A stretch of DNA of 64,000 bases from Diplolepis rosae (GCA_030998225.1 JAPYXD010000745.1:744001-808000); one strand, 5' to 3'; positions 49,312-62,812 are shown, counted from the first letter of the stretch. Notes: a model not told the origin generated them from the letters alone. Numbers and translations: made by a program.

Positions 49312-52300
49312 GATCCTGTCATTTTGAAAATTATATTTAGATGTCCAGGTGCTTAAAAAAAATCTTCCGCAGGGAATTTAAGCTGAAAACTGAAATTAAG
49401 GATACCTAGATTATATTTTAGAGATCCCGTCATTTTGAAAATTATATCTATTAGTGCAGGTGCTTAAAAACCATATTCCTCAGGAAATTTGAGCTAAGAG
49501 CTGAAAATTAAGATACCTAGTTGATATTATAGAGATCCAGTCATTTCGAAAACCATATTTAGTAGTCCAGGTGCTTAAAAAACATCTTCCTCAGGGAACT
49601 TAATCTAAGAACTTAAACTAAGGATACCTGGATTATATTTTAGAGATCCCGTCATTTTGAAAATTATATCTAGTAGTGCAGGTGCTTAAAAACCATCTTC
49701 CTCAGGAAATTTGAGCTAAGAGCTGAAAATTAAGATACCTAGTTGATATTATAGAGATCCCGTCATTTTGAAAATTATATTTAGTAGTCCAGGTGCTTAA
49801 AAAACATCTTCCAAAGGGAATTTAAGCTGAAAACTGAAATTAAGGATACCTAGATTATATTTTAGAGATCCCGTCATTTTGAAAATTATATCTATTATTG
49901 CAGGTGCTTAAAAAACATCTTCCTCAGGGAGCTTAAGTTGAAAACTGAAATTAAGTATACCTAGATTATATTTTAGAGATCCCGTCATTTTGAAAATTAT
50001 ATCTATTAGTGCAGGTGCTTAAAAAACATCTTCCTCAGGAAATTTGAGCTAAGAGCTGAAAATTAAGATACCTAGTTGATATTATAGAGATCCAGTCATT
50101 TTGTAAATCATATCTAGTAGTCCAGGTGCTTAAAAACCATCTTACTCAGGAAATTCGAGCTAAGAGCTGAAAATTAAGATACCTAGTACATATTTTAGAG
50201 ATCCCGTCATTTTGAAAATTATATTTAGTAATCCAGGTGCTTTAAAAACATCTTCCTCAGGGAACTTGAGCTGAGAACTGAAGTTAAGGACAGCTGGATT
50301 ATATTTTAGAGATCCCGTCATTGTGAAAATTACATATGGTAGTCCAGGTGCTTAAAAACTATCTGCCTCAGGGAACGTAATCGGAGAACTGAAAAATAAG
50401 ATACCTAGTTGATGTTATAGAGATCCCGTCATTTTGATAATTATATTTAGAAGTAAAGGTGCTGAAAAAACATCTTCCTCAGGGAATTTAAGCTGAGAAC
50501 TAAAATTAAGGATACCTGGATTATATTTTAGAGATCCCGTCGTTTTGAAAAATTATATCTAGTAGTTCAGGTGCTTAAATACCATCTTCCTCAGGAAATT
50601 TGAGCTAAGAGCTGAAAATTAAGATACCTAGTTGATATTATAGAGATCCCGTCATTTTGAAAATTATATTTAGTAGTCCAGGTGCTTAAAAAACATCTTC
50701 CTCAGGGAACTTAAGCTAAGAACTGAAGTTAAGGACAACTGGATTATATTTTAGAGATCCCGCCATTGTGAAAATTATATCTAGTAGTCCAGGTGCTTAA
50801 AAACCATCTGCCTCAGTGAAAGTAATCTGAGAACTGAAAATTAAGATACCTAGCTGATATTATAGAGATCCCGTCATTTTGATAATTATATTTAGAAGTC
50901 AAGTGCTTAAAAAACATCTTCCTCAGGGAATTTAAACTGAGATCTAAAATTAAGGATACCTGGATTATATTTTAGAGATCCCGTCGTTTTGAAAATTATA
51001 TCTAGTAGTGCAGGTGCTTAAAAACCATCTTCCTCAGGAAATTTGAGATAAGAGCTGAAAATTAAGATACCTAGTAGATATTATAAAGATCCTGTCATTT
51101 TGAAAATTATATTCAGTAGTCCAGGTGCTTAAAAAACATCTTCCTCAGGGAACTTTAGCTGAGAACTGAAATCAAGGATACCTGGATTATATTTTAGAGA
51201 TGCCGTCATTGTGAAAATTATATCTAGTAGTGCAGTTGCTTAAAAACCATCTTACTCAGAAAACTTTAGCTAAGAGCTGAGAATAAAGATACCTAGTTGA
51301 TATTATAGTGATCCCGTAATTTTGAAAACCATATTTAGTAGTCCTGGTGCTTAAAAAACATCTTCCTCAGGGAACTTAATCTAAGAACTTAAACTAAGGA
51401 TACCTGGATTGTATTTTAGAGATCCCGTCATTTTGGAAATTATATTTAGAATTCCAAGTTCCTGAAATACATCTTCCAATGGGAATTTAAGCTGAGAACT
51501 AAAATTAAGGATACCTGGATTATATTTTGGAGATCCCGTCGTTTTGAAAATTATATCTAGTAGTCCAGGTGCTTAAAAACCATCTTCCTCAGGAAATTTG
51601 AGCTAAGAGCTGAAAATTAAGATACCTAGTTGATATTATAGAGATCCAGTCATTTTGAAAACCATATTTAGTAGTCCAGGTGCTTAAAAACCATCTTCCT
51701 CAGGGAACTTAATTTAGCAACTTAAACTAAGGATACCTGGATTATATTTTAGAGACCCCGTCATTTTGAAAATTATATCTAGTAGTGCAGGTGCTTAAAA
51801 ACCATCTTCCTCAGGAAATTTGAGCTAAGAGCTGAAAATTAAGATACCTAGTACATATTTTAGAGATCCCGTCATTTTGAAAATTATATTTAGTAGTCCA
51901 GGTGCTTTAAAAACATCTTCCTCAGGGAACTTGAGCTAAGAACTGAAGTTAAGGACAGCTGGATTATATTTTAGAGATCCCGTCATTGTGAAAATTACAT
52001 ATAGTAGTCCAGGTGCTTAAAAACTATCTGCCTCAGGGAACGTAATCGGAGAACTGAAAATTAAGATACCTAGTTGATGTTATAGAGATCCCGTCATTTT
52101 GATAATTATATTTAGAAGTAAAGGTGCTGAAAAAACATCTTCCTCAGGGAACTTAATCTAAGAACTTAAACTAAGGATACCTGGATTGTGTTTTAGAGAT
52201 CCCGTCATTTTGAAAACAATCGTTAGTGGTCCAGGTGCTTATAGAACATCTTCCTCAGGGAACTTTAGATAAGAGCTGAAAATAAAGATACCTAGTTGAT

Positions 52301-52920
52301 ATTATAGAGATCCAGTCATTTTGAAAACCATATTTAGTAGTCCAGGTGCTTTAAAAACATCTTCCTCAGGGAACTTAATCTAAGAACTTAAACTAAGGAT
52401 ACCTGGATTATATTTTAGAGATCCCGTCATTGTGATAATTATATCTAGTAGTGCAGGTGCTTAAAAACCATCTTCCTCAGGAAACTTTAGCTAAGAGCTG
52501 AAAATAAATATACCTAGTTGATATTATAGAGATCCAGTCATTTTGAAAATTATATCTAGTAGATCAGGTGCTTAAAAACCATCTGCCTCAGGGAACGTAA
52601 TCTGAGAACTGAAAATTAAGATACCTAGTTGATATTACAGAGATCCTGTCATTTTGAAAATTATATTTAGATGTCCAGGTGCTTAAAAAAATCTTCCTCA
52701 GGGAAATTAAGCTGAAAACTGAAATTAAGGATACCTAGATTATATTTTAGAGATCCCGGCATTTTGAAAATTATATCTATTAGTGCAGGTGCTTAAAAAC
52801 CATATTCCTCAGGAAATTTGAGCTAAGAGCTGAAAATTAAGATACCTAGTTGATATTATAGAGATCCAGTCATTTTGAAAACCATATTTAGTAGTCCAGG
52901 TGCTTAAAAAACATCTTCCT

Positions 52921-52960
52921 CAGGGACCTAAAACTAATAACATAAACTAACGATACCTGG
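52921..52960 (+). repeat. Substitution cluster in a V-type tail
   Basis: Compared with the standard tail, six bases differ within 25 bp: 52927, 52930, 52933, 52938, 52942 and 52951. All are transversions and there is no indel. The next unit is normal. Confidence 0.68.
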
Positions 52961-54570
52961 ATTATATTTTAGAGATCCCGTCATTTTGAAAATTATATCT
53001 AGTAGTGCAGGTGCTTAAAAACCATCTTCCTCAGGAAATTTGAGCTAAGAGCTGAAAATTAAGATACCTAGTTGATATTATAGAGATCCCGTCATTTTGA
53101 AAATTATATTTAGTAGTCCAGGTGCTTAAAAAACATCTTCCAAAGGGAACTTAAGCTGAGAACTGAAATTAAGGATAGCTGGATTATATTTTAGAGATCG
53201 CTTCATTGTGGAAATTATATCTAGTAGTGCAGGTGCTTAAAAAAAATCTTCCTCAGGGAATTTAAGCTGAAAACTGAAATTAAGGATACCTAGATTATAT
53301 TTTAGAGATCCCGTCATTTTGAAAATTATATCTATTAGTGCAGGTGCTTAAAAAACATCTTCCTCAGGAAAGTTGAGATAAGAGCTGAAAATTAAGATAC
53401 CTAGTTGATATTATAGAGATCCAGTCATTTTGTAAATCATATCTAGTAGTCCAGGTGCTTAAAAACCATCTTACTCAGGAAATTTGAGCTAACAGCTGAA
53501 AATTAAGATACATAGTACATATTTTAGAGATCCCGTCATTTTGAAAATTATATTTTGTAGTCCATGTGCTTTAAAAACATCTTCCTCAGGGAACTTGAGC
53601 TAAGAACTGAAGTTAAGGACAACTGGATTATATTTTAGAGATCCCGTCATTGTTAAAATTATATATAGTAGTCCAGGTCCTTAAAAACTATCTGCCTCAG
53701 GGAACGTAATCGGAGAACTGAAAATTAAGATACCTAGTTGATGTTATAGAGATCCCGTCATTTTGATAATTATATTTAGAAGTCAAGGTGCTTAAAAAAC
53801 ATCTTCCTCCGGGAATTTAAGCTGAGAACTAAAATTAAGGATACCTGGAGTATATTTTAGAGATCCCGTCGTTTTGAAAGTTATATCTAGTAGTTCAGGT
53901 GCTTAAAAACCATCTTCCTCAGGAAATTTGAGCTAAGAGCTGAAAATTAAGATACCTAGTTGATATTTTAGAGATCCCGTCATTTTAAAAATTATATTTA
54001 GTAGTCCAGGTGCTTAAAAAACATCTTCCTTAGGGAACTTAAGCTAAGAACTGAAGTTAAGGACAACTGGATTATATTTTGGAGATCCCGTCGTTTTGAA
54101 AATTATATCTAGTAGTGCAGGAGCTTACAAACCATCTTCCTCAGGAAATTTGAGCTAAGAGATGAAAATTAAGATACCTAGTTGATATTATAGAGATCCC
54201 GTCATTTTGAAAATTATATTCAGTAGTCCAGGTGCTTAAAAAACATCTTTCTCAGGGAACTTAAGCTGAGAACTGAAATTATGGATACCAGGATTATATT
54301 TTAGAGATCCCGTCATTTTGAAAATTATATCTAGTAGTGCAGTTGCTTAAAAACCAACTTACTCAGAAAACTTTAGCTAAGAGCTGAGAATAAAGATACC
54401 TAGTTGATATTATAGTGATCCCGTAATTTTGAAAACCATATTTAGTAGTCCTGGTGCTTAAAAAACATATTCCTCAGGGAACTTAATCTAAGAACTTAAA
54501 CTAAGGTTACCTGGATTGTATTTTAGAGATCCCGTCATTTTGAAAATTATATTTAGAATTCCATGTTCCT

Positions 54571-54590
54571 GATTTACTTCTTCCTTTGGG
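54571..54590 (+). repeat. W unit with six A-to-T changes
   Basis: Relative to the same W variant near 858-877, positions 54573, 54574, 54578, 54585, 54586 and 54587 are all changed from A to T. This gives 'gatttacttc' and 'ttcctttggg'. No other kind of change and no indel occurs in these 20 bp. Confidence 0.72.
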
Positions 54591-54638
54591 AATTTAAGCT
54601 GAGAACTAAAATTAAGGATACCTGGATTATATTTTGGA

Positions 54639-55303
54639 GATCCCGTCGTATTGAAAATTATATCTAGTCGTGCAGGTGCTTAAAAACCATCTTCCTCAGG
54701 AAAGTTGAGATAAGAGCTGAAAATTAAGATACCTAATTGCTGTTATCCACATCCCGTCATTTTGAAAATTATATTCAGTAGTCCAGGTGCTTAAAAAACA
54801 TCTTTCTCAGGGAACTTAAGCTGAGAACTGAAATTAAGGATAGCTGGATTATATTTTAGAGATCCCGTCATTGTGAAAATTATATCTAGTAGTCCAGGTG
54901 CTTAAAAACCATCTTACTCAGGGATCTTAAGCTGAGAACTGAAATTAAGGATAGCTGGATTATATTTTAGACATCACGTCATTTTGAAAATTATATCTAG
55001 TAGTCCAAGTGCCTAAAATACATCTTCCTCAGGAGGATAAGCTGAGAACTGAAAATTAAGATATCTAGTACATATTTTAGAGATCCCGTCATTTAAAAAA
55101 TTATATTTATTGGTCCAAGTGCCTAAAATACATCTTCCTCAGGGAACTTCAGCTGAGAACTGAAAATAAAGATACCTAGTATATATTTTAGAGATCCCGT
55201 CATTTGGAAAACTACAGTTAGTGGTCCAGGTGCTTAAAGAACATCTTCCTCACGGAACTTAATCTGAGAACTGAAATTAAGGATACCTAGTTGATATTAT
55301 AGA
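54639..55303 (+). repeat. Gamma block copy 3
   Basis: This lies 7,102 bp (64 units minus 2 bp) after copy 2, outside the M1/M2 duplication. Private changes include 'ttatccacatccc' near 54743 (two A to C changes) and 'cttaaagaac' instead of 'cttaatgaac' near 55232. Similarity to M2 continues for a further 1 kb, with one unit lost by 56303. Confidence 0.76.
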
Positions 55304-57568
55304 GATCCCGTCATTTTGATAATTATATTTAGAAGTCAAGATGCTTAAAAAACATCTTCCTCCGGGAATTTAAGCTGAGAACTAAAATTAAGGATACCTG
55401 GATTATATTTTAGAGATCCCGTAGTTTTGAAAATTATATCTAGTATTGCAGGTGCTTAAAAACCATCTTCCTCAGGAAATTTGAGCGAAGAGCTGAAAAT
55501 TAAGATACCTAGTTGATATTATAGAGATCCAGTCATTTTGAAAACCATATTTAGTAGTCCAGGTGCTTAAAAAACATCTTCCTCAGGGAACTTAATCTAA
55601 GAACTTAAACTAAGGATACCTGGATTATGTTTTAGAGATCCCGTCATTATGAAGATTATATTTAGGAGTCCAAGTGCCTGAAATACATCTTCTAAAGCGA
55701 ACTTAAGCTGAGAACTGAAATTAAGGATAACTGGATTATATTTTAGACATCCCGTCATTTTCAAAATTATATCTAGTAGTGCAGGTGCTTAAAAACCATC
55801 TTCCTCAGGAAACTTGAGCTAAGAGCTGAAAAATAAGATACCTAGTTGATATTACAGAGATCCAGTCATTTTGAAAACCATATTTAGTAGTCCAGGTGCT
55901 TAAAAAACATCTTCCTCAGGGAACTTAATCTAAGAACTTAAACTAAGGATACCTTGATTATATTTTAGAGATCCCGTCATTTTGAAAATTATATCTAGTA
56001 GTGCAGGTGCTTAAAAACCATCTTCCTCAGGAAACTTTAGCTAAGAGCTGGAAATAAAGATACCTAGTTGATATTATAGAGATCCAGTCATTTTGAAAAC
56101 CATATTTAGTAGTCCAGGTGCTTAAAAAACATCTTCCTCAGGGAACTTAATCTAAGAACTTAAACTAAGGATACCTGGATTATATTTCAGAGATCCCGTC
56201 ATTGTGAAAATTATATCTAGTAGTCCAGGTGCTTAAAAACCATCTGCCTCAGGGAACGTAATCTGAGAACTGAAAATTAAGATACCTAGTTTGTATTATA
56301 GAGATCCTGTCATTTTGAAAATTATATTTAGATGTCCAGGTGCTTAAAAAACATCTTCCAAAGGGAAATTAAGCTGAAAACTGAAATTAAGGATACCTAG
56401 ATTATATTTTAGAGATCCCGTCATTTTGAAAATAATATCTATTAGTGCAGGTGCTTAAAAACCATATTCCTCAGGAAATTTGAGCTAAGAGCTGAAAATT
56501 AAGATACCTAGTTGATATTATAGAGATCCAGTCATTTTGAATACCATATTTAGTAGTCCAGGTGCTTAAAAAACATCTTCCTCAGGGAACTTAATCTAAG
56601 AACTAAAACTAAGGATACCTGGATTATATTTTAGAGACCCCGTCATTTTGAAAGTTATATCTAGTAGTGCAGGTGCTTAAAAAACCATCTTCCTCAGGAA
56701 ATTTGAGCTAAGAGCTGAAAATTAAGGATACCTAGATTATATTTTAGAGATCCCGTCATTTTGAAAATTATATTTAGTAGTCCAGGTGCTTAAAAAACAT
56801 CTTCCAAAGGGAACTTAAGCTGAGAACTGAAATTAAGGATAGCTGGATTATATTTTAGAGATCGCTTCATTGTGGAAATTATATCTAGTAGTGCAGGTGC
56901 TTAAAAACTATCTCCCTCAGGGAACGTAATCGGAGAACTGAAAATTAAGATACCTAGTTCATGTTATAGAGATCCCGTCATTTTGATAATTATATTTAGA
57001 AGTCAAGGTGCTCAAAAAACATCTTCCTCAGGGAATTTAAGCTGAGAACTAAAATTAAGGATACCTGGATTATATTTTAGAGATCCCGTCGTTTTGAAAA
57101 TTATATCTAGTAGTTCAGGTGCTTAAAAACCATCTTCCTCAGGAAATTTGAGCTAAGAGCTGAAAATTAAGATACCTAGTTGATATTATAGAGATCCCGT
57201 CATTTTGAAAATTATATTTAGTAGTCCAGGTGCTTAAAAAACATCTTCCTCAGGGAACTTAAGTTGAGAACAGAAATTAAGGATACCTGGATTATATTTT
57301 AGAGATCCCGTCGTTTTGCAAATTATATTTAGAAGTGCAGGTGCTTAAAAACCATCTTCCTCAGGAAATATGAGCTAAGAGCTGAAAATTATGATACCTA
57401 GTTGATATTATAGAGATCCCGTCATTTTGAAAATTATATTCAGTAGTCCAGGTGCTTAAAAAACATCTTCCTCTGTGAACTTAAGATGAGAACTGAAATT
57501 AAGGATACCTGGATTATATTTTAGAGATCCCGTCATTGTGAAAATTATATCTAGTAGTGCAGGTGCTT

Positions 57569-58344
57569 AAAAACCATCTTCCTCAGGAAATTTGAGCTAA
57601 GAGCTGAAAATTAAGATACCTAGTTGCTGTTATAAACATCCCGTCATTTTGAAAATTATATTCAGTAGTCCAGGTGCTTAAAAAACATCTTTCTCAGGGA
57701 ACTTAAGCTGAGAACTGAAATTAAGGATAGCTGGATTATATTTTAGACATCACGTCATTTTCAAAATTATATCTAGTAGTCCAGGTGCTTAAAAACCATC
57801 TTACTCAGGGATCTTAAGCTGAGAACTGAAATTAAGGATACCTGGATTATATTTTAGAGATCCCGTCATTTTGCAAATTATATTTAGTAGTCCAGGTGCT
57901 TAAAAACCATCATCCTCAGGAAGATAAGCTGAGAACTGAAAATTAAGATATCTAGTACATATTTTAGAGATCCCGTCATTTAAAAAATTATATTTATTGG
58001 TCCAAGTGCCTAAAATACATCTTCCTCAGGGAACTTCAGCTGAGAACTGAAAATAAAGATACCTAGTATATATTTTAGAGATCCCATCATTTGGAAAACT
58101 ACAGTTAGTGGTCCAGGTGCTTAATGAACATCTTCCTCAGGGAACGTAAACTGAGAACTGAAAATGAAGATACCTAGTTGATATTATAGAGATCCCGTCA
58201 TTTTGATTATTATATTTAGAAGTCAAGGTGCTTAAAAAACATCTTCCTCAGGGAATTTAAGCTGAGAACTAAAATTAAGGATACCTGGATTATATTTTAG
58301 AGATCCCGTCGTTTTGAAAATTATATCTAGTAGTTCAGGTGCTT
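57569..58344 (+). repeat. Seven-unit local duplication, copy 1
   Basis: A 776-bp segment is repeated immediately downstream. The markers 'ttgctgtta' (57624 and 58400) and 'ctacagttagtgg' (58099 and 58875) share the same offset, 7 x 111 minus 1. Edges are approximate because they fall inside common class B sequence. Confidence 0.72.
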
Positions 58345-59120
58345 AAAAACCATCTTCCTCAGGAAATTTGAGCTAAGAGCTGAAAATTAAGATACCTAGT
58401 TGCTGTTATAAACATCCCGTCATTTTGAAAATTATATTCAGTAGTCCAGGTGCTTAAAAAACATCTTTCTCAGGGAACTTAAGCTAAGAACTGAAATTAA
58501 GGATAGCTGGATTATATTTTAGACATCACGTCATTTTCAAAATTATATCTAGTAGTCCAGGTGCTTAAAAACCATCTTACTCAGGGATCTTAAGCTGAGA
58601 ACTGAAATTAAGGATACCTGGATTATATTTTAGACATCACGTCATTTTGAAAATTATATCTAGTAGTCCAAGTGCCTAAAATACATCTTCCTCAGGGAGT
58701 TAAGCTGAGAACAGGAAATTAAGATACCTAGTACATATTTTAGAGATCCCGTCATTTAAAAAATTATATTTATTGGTCCAAGTGCCTAAAATACATCTTC
58801 CTCAGGCAACTTCAGCTGAGAACTGAAAATAAAGATACCTAGTATATATTTTAGAGATCCCATCATTTGGAAAACTACAGTTAGTGGTCCAGGTGCTTAA
58901 TGAACATCTTCCTCAGGGAACGTAATCTGAGAACTGAAAATTAAGATACCTAGTTGATATTATAGAGATCCCGTCATTTTGATAATTATATTTAGAAGTC
59001 AAGGTGCTTAAAAAACATCTTCCTCCGGGAATTTAAGCTGAGAACTAAAATTAAGGATACCTGGATTATATTTTAGAGATCCCGTCGTTTTGAAAATTAT
59101 ATCTAGTATTGCAGGTGCTT
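58345..59120 (+). repeat. Seven-unit local duplication, copy 2
   Basis: This is the second copy of 57569-58344. Both keep the decayed box 'gatcccatcattt' (58077-58095 and 58853-58871), a CpG-to-CpA change also found near 59411. The change therefore preceded the duplication. Confidence 0.72.
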
Positions 59121-61366
59121 AAAAACCATCTTCCTCAGGAAATTTGAGCGAAGAGCTGAAAATTAAGATACCTAGTTGATATTATAGAGATCCAGTCATT
59201 TTGAAAACCATATTTACTAGTCCAAGTGCTTAAAAAACATCTTCCTCAGGGAATTTAATCTAAGAACTTAAACTAAGGATACCTGGATTGTGTTTTAGAG
59301 ATCCCGTCATTTAAAAAATTATATTTAGTGTTCCAAGTGCCTAAAATACATCTTCCTCAGGGAACTTCAGCTGAGAACTGAAAATAAAGATACCCAGTAA
59401 ATATTTTAGAGATCCCATCATTTGGAAAACTACAGTTAGTGGTCCAGGTGCTTAATGAACATCTTCCTCAGGGAACGTAATCTGAGAACTGAAAATTAAG
59501 ATACCTAGTTGATATTATAGAGATCCCGTCATTTTGATTATTATATTTAGAAGTCAAGGTGCTTAAAAAACATCTTCCTCCGGGAATTTAAGCTGAGAAC
59601 TGAAATTAAGGATAGCTGGATTATATTTTAGACATCCCGTCATTTTCAAAATTATATCTAGTAGTGCAGGTGCTTAGAAACAATCTTCCTCAGGAAACTT
59701 AAGCTAAGAGCTGAAAATTAAGATACCTAGTTGATATTATAGAGATCCAGTCATTTTGAAAACCATATTTAGTAGTCCAGGTGCTTCAAAAACATCTTCC
59801 TCAGGGAACCTAATCTAAGAACTTAAACTAAGAATACCTGGATTATATTTTAGAGATCCCGTCATTTTGAAAATTATATCTAGTAGTGCAGGTGCTTAAA
59901 AACCATCTTCCTCAGGAAACTTTAGCTAAGAGCTGAAAATAAAGATACCTAGTTGATATTATAGAGATCCAGTCATTTTGAAAACCATATTTAGTAGTCC
60001 AGGTGCTTAAAAAACATCTTCCTCAGGGAACTTAATCTAAGAACTTAAACTAAGGATACCTGGATTATATTTCAGAGATCCCGTCATTGTGAAAATTATA
60101 TCTAGTAGTCCAGGTGCTTAAAAACCATCTGCCTCAGGGAACGTAATCTGAGAACTGAAAATTAAGATACCTAGTTTGTATTATAGAGATCCTGTCATTT
60201 TGAAAATTATATTTAGATGTCCAGGTGCTTAAAAAAAATCTTCCGCAGGGAATTTAAGCTGAAAACTGAAATTAAGGATACCTAGATTATATTTTAGAGA
60301 TCCCGTCATTTTGAAAATTATATCTATTAGTGCAGGTGCTTAAAAACCATATTCCTCAGGAAATTTGAGCTAAGAGCTGAAAATTAAGATACCTAGTTGA
60401 TATTATAGAGATCCAGTCATTTTGAAAACCATATTTAGTAGTCCAGGTGCTTTAAAAACATCTTTCTCAGGGAACTTAAGCTGAGAACTGAAATTAAGGA
60501 TAGCTGGATTATATTTTAGAGATCCCGTCATTGTGGAAATTATATCTAGTAGTGCAGGTGCTTAAAAAAAATCTTCCTCAGGGAATTTAAGCTGAAAACT
60601 GAAATTAAGGATACCTAGATTATATTTTAGAGATCCCGTCATTTTGAAAATTATATCTATTAGTGCAGGTGCTTAAAAACTATCTTCCTCAGGAAATTTG
60701 ATCTGAGAACTGAAAATTAAGATACCTAGTTGATATTATAGAGATCCAGTCATTTGGTAAATCATATCTAGTAGTCCAGGTGCTTAAAAACCATCTTACT
60801 CAGGAAATTCGAGCTAAGAGCTGAAAATTAAGATACCTAGTACATATTTTAGAGATCCCGTCATTTTGAAAATTATATTTAGTAGTCCAGGTGCTTTAAA
60901 AACATCTTCCTCAGGGAACTTGAGCTAAGAACTGAAGTTAAGGACAGCTGGATTATATTTTAGAGATCCCGTCATTGTGAAAATTACATCTAGTAGTCCA
61001 GGTGCTTAAAAACTATCTGCCTCAGGGAACGTAATCGGAGAACTGAAAATTAAGATACCTAGTTCATGTTATAGAGATCCCGTCATTTTGATAATTATAT
61101 TTAGTAGTGAAGGTGCTTAAAAAACATCTTCCTCAGGGAATTTAAGCTGAGAACTAAAATTAAGGATACCTGGAGTATATTTTAGAGATCCCGTCGTTTT
61201 GAAAGTTATATCTAGTAGTTCAGGTGCTTAAAAACCATCTTCCTCAGGAAATTTGAGCTAAGAGCTGAAAATTAAGATACCTAGTTGATATTATAGAGAT
61301 CCCGTCATTTTGAAAATTATATTTAGTAGTCCAGGTGCTTAAAAAACATCTTCCTCAGGGAACTTA

Positions 61367-61430
61367 AGCAAACATCTGAAGTTAATTAGTACTTGATTAT
61401 ATTTTACAGATCGCGTCATTGTGTATATTA
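61367..61430 (+). repeat. Damaged P unit: twelve clustered transversions
   Basis: Compared base by base with standard P followed by Q, this stretch differs at 61370, 61373, 61375, 61386, 61387, 61389, 61390, 61394, 61407, 61413, 61424 and 61426. All twelve are transversions (A/T and G/C swaps and G to T), none is a transition and none an indel. The P marker is destroyed, so this P was identified from its context. Confidence 0.75.
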
Positions 61431-61837
61431 TATCTAGTAGTCCAGGTGCTTAAAAACCATCTGCCTCAGGGAACGTAATCTGAGAACTGAAAATTAAGAT
61501 ACCTAGTTGATATTATAGAGATCCCTTCATTTTGATAATTATATTTAGAAGTCAAGGTGCTTAAAAAACAACTTCCTCAGGGAATTTAAGCTGAGATCTA
61601 AAATTAAGGATACCTGGATTATATTTTAGAGATCCCGTCGTGTTGAAAATTATATCTAGAAGTGCAGGTGCTTAAAAACCATCTTCCTCAGAAAATTTGA
61701 GCTAAGAGCTGAAAATTATGATACCTAGTTGATATTATAAAGATCCCGTCATTTTGAAAATTATATTCAGTAGTCCAGGTGCTTAAAAAACATCTTTCTC
61801 AGGGAACTTAAGCTGAGAACTGAAATCAAGGATACCT

Positions 61838-61970
61838 TGATTTTATTTTAGAGATACCGTCATTGTTATTATTATATCTAGTTGTGCAGGTTCTTAAAAA
61901 CAATCTTCCTCAGGAAATTTTATCTAATAGCTTAAAATTAAGATACATAGTTGATATTATAAAAATCCCC
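61838..61970 (+). repeat. Damaged T-U-like region, mainly G-to-T
   Basis: Relative to ordinary T and following class B units there are about seventeen changes in 130 bp, including 61838, 61843, 61867, 61869, 61870, 61883, 61892, 61902, 61921, 61923, 61928, 61933, 61947, 61964 and 61970. Most change G or A to T on this strand; at most two are transitions. Length is preserved. Confidence 0.68.
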
Positions 61971-62732
61971 TCATTTTGAAAATTATATTCAGTATTCCAG
62001 GTGCTTAAAAAACATCTTTCTCAGGGAACTTAAGCTAAGAACTGAAATTAAGGATAGCTGGATTATATTTTAGACATCACGTCATTTTCAAAATTATATC
62101 TAGTAGTCCAGGTGCTTAAAAACCATCTTACTCAGGGATCTTAAGCTGAGAACTGAAATTAAGGATACCTGGATTATATTTTAGAGATCCCGTCATTTTG
62201 CAAATTATATCTAGTAGTCCAAGTGCCTACAATACATCTTCCTCAGGAAGATAAGCTGAGAACTGAAAATTAAGATACCTAGTACATATTTTAGAGATCC
62301 CGTCATTTAAAAAATTATATTTATTGGTCCAAGTGCCTAAAATACATCTTCCTCAGGGAACTTCAGCTGAGAACTGAAAATAAAGATACCTAGTATATAT
62401 TTTAGAGATCCCGTCATTTGGAAAACTACAGTTAGTGGTCCAGGTGCTTAAAGAACATCTTCCTCACGGAACTTAATCTGAGAACTGAAATTAAGGATAC
62501 CTGGATTATATTTTAGAGATCCCGTCATTTTTAAAATTATATTTAGTTGTCAAGTTGCTTAAAAAACATCTTCCTCCGGGAAATTAAGCTGAGAACTAAA
62601 ATTAAGGATACCTGGATTATATTTTAGAGATCCCGTCGTTTTGAAAATTATATCTAGTATTGCAGGTGCTTAAAAACCATCTTACTCAGGAAAATTTAGC
62701 TAAGAGCTGAGAATTAAGATACCTAGTTGATA

Positions 62733-62812
62733 TTATAGAGAGCCAGTCATTGTGAAAACCATAGTTGGTGGTCACGGTTCTTAACAACATTCTTCCTCAG
62801 AGAACTTAATCT
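62733..62812 (+). repeat. Damaged K unit
   Basis: The box reads 'agccagtcattgtg', followed by 'catagttggtgg', 'tcacggttc' and 'cattcttcctcagagaac'. About ten changes from the standard K unit are present. Unlike the other clusters, this one includes several transitions (A to G and G to A), so it may be ordinary decay. Confidence 0.6.

Larger units (their letters stand above)
40323..53972 (+). repeat. Mega-unit M2, second copy of the tandem duplication
   Basis: M2 follows M1 without a gap and is about 13,650 bp, close to 123 units. It ends at a P unit starting at 53973, after which the sequence no longer follows M1. Shared private variants include 'gcaggcgc' (31809 and 45573), 'gatctcgtcatt' (31887 and 45651), 'agtgttccc' (near 33549 and 47312), 'catatgg' (36571 and 50333) and a 2-bp deletion in 'cattttaaaatc' (about 32337 and 46103). 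A recombined stretch around 52.2-52.6 kb is less similar to M1. Confidence 0.86.
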
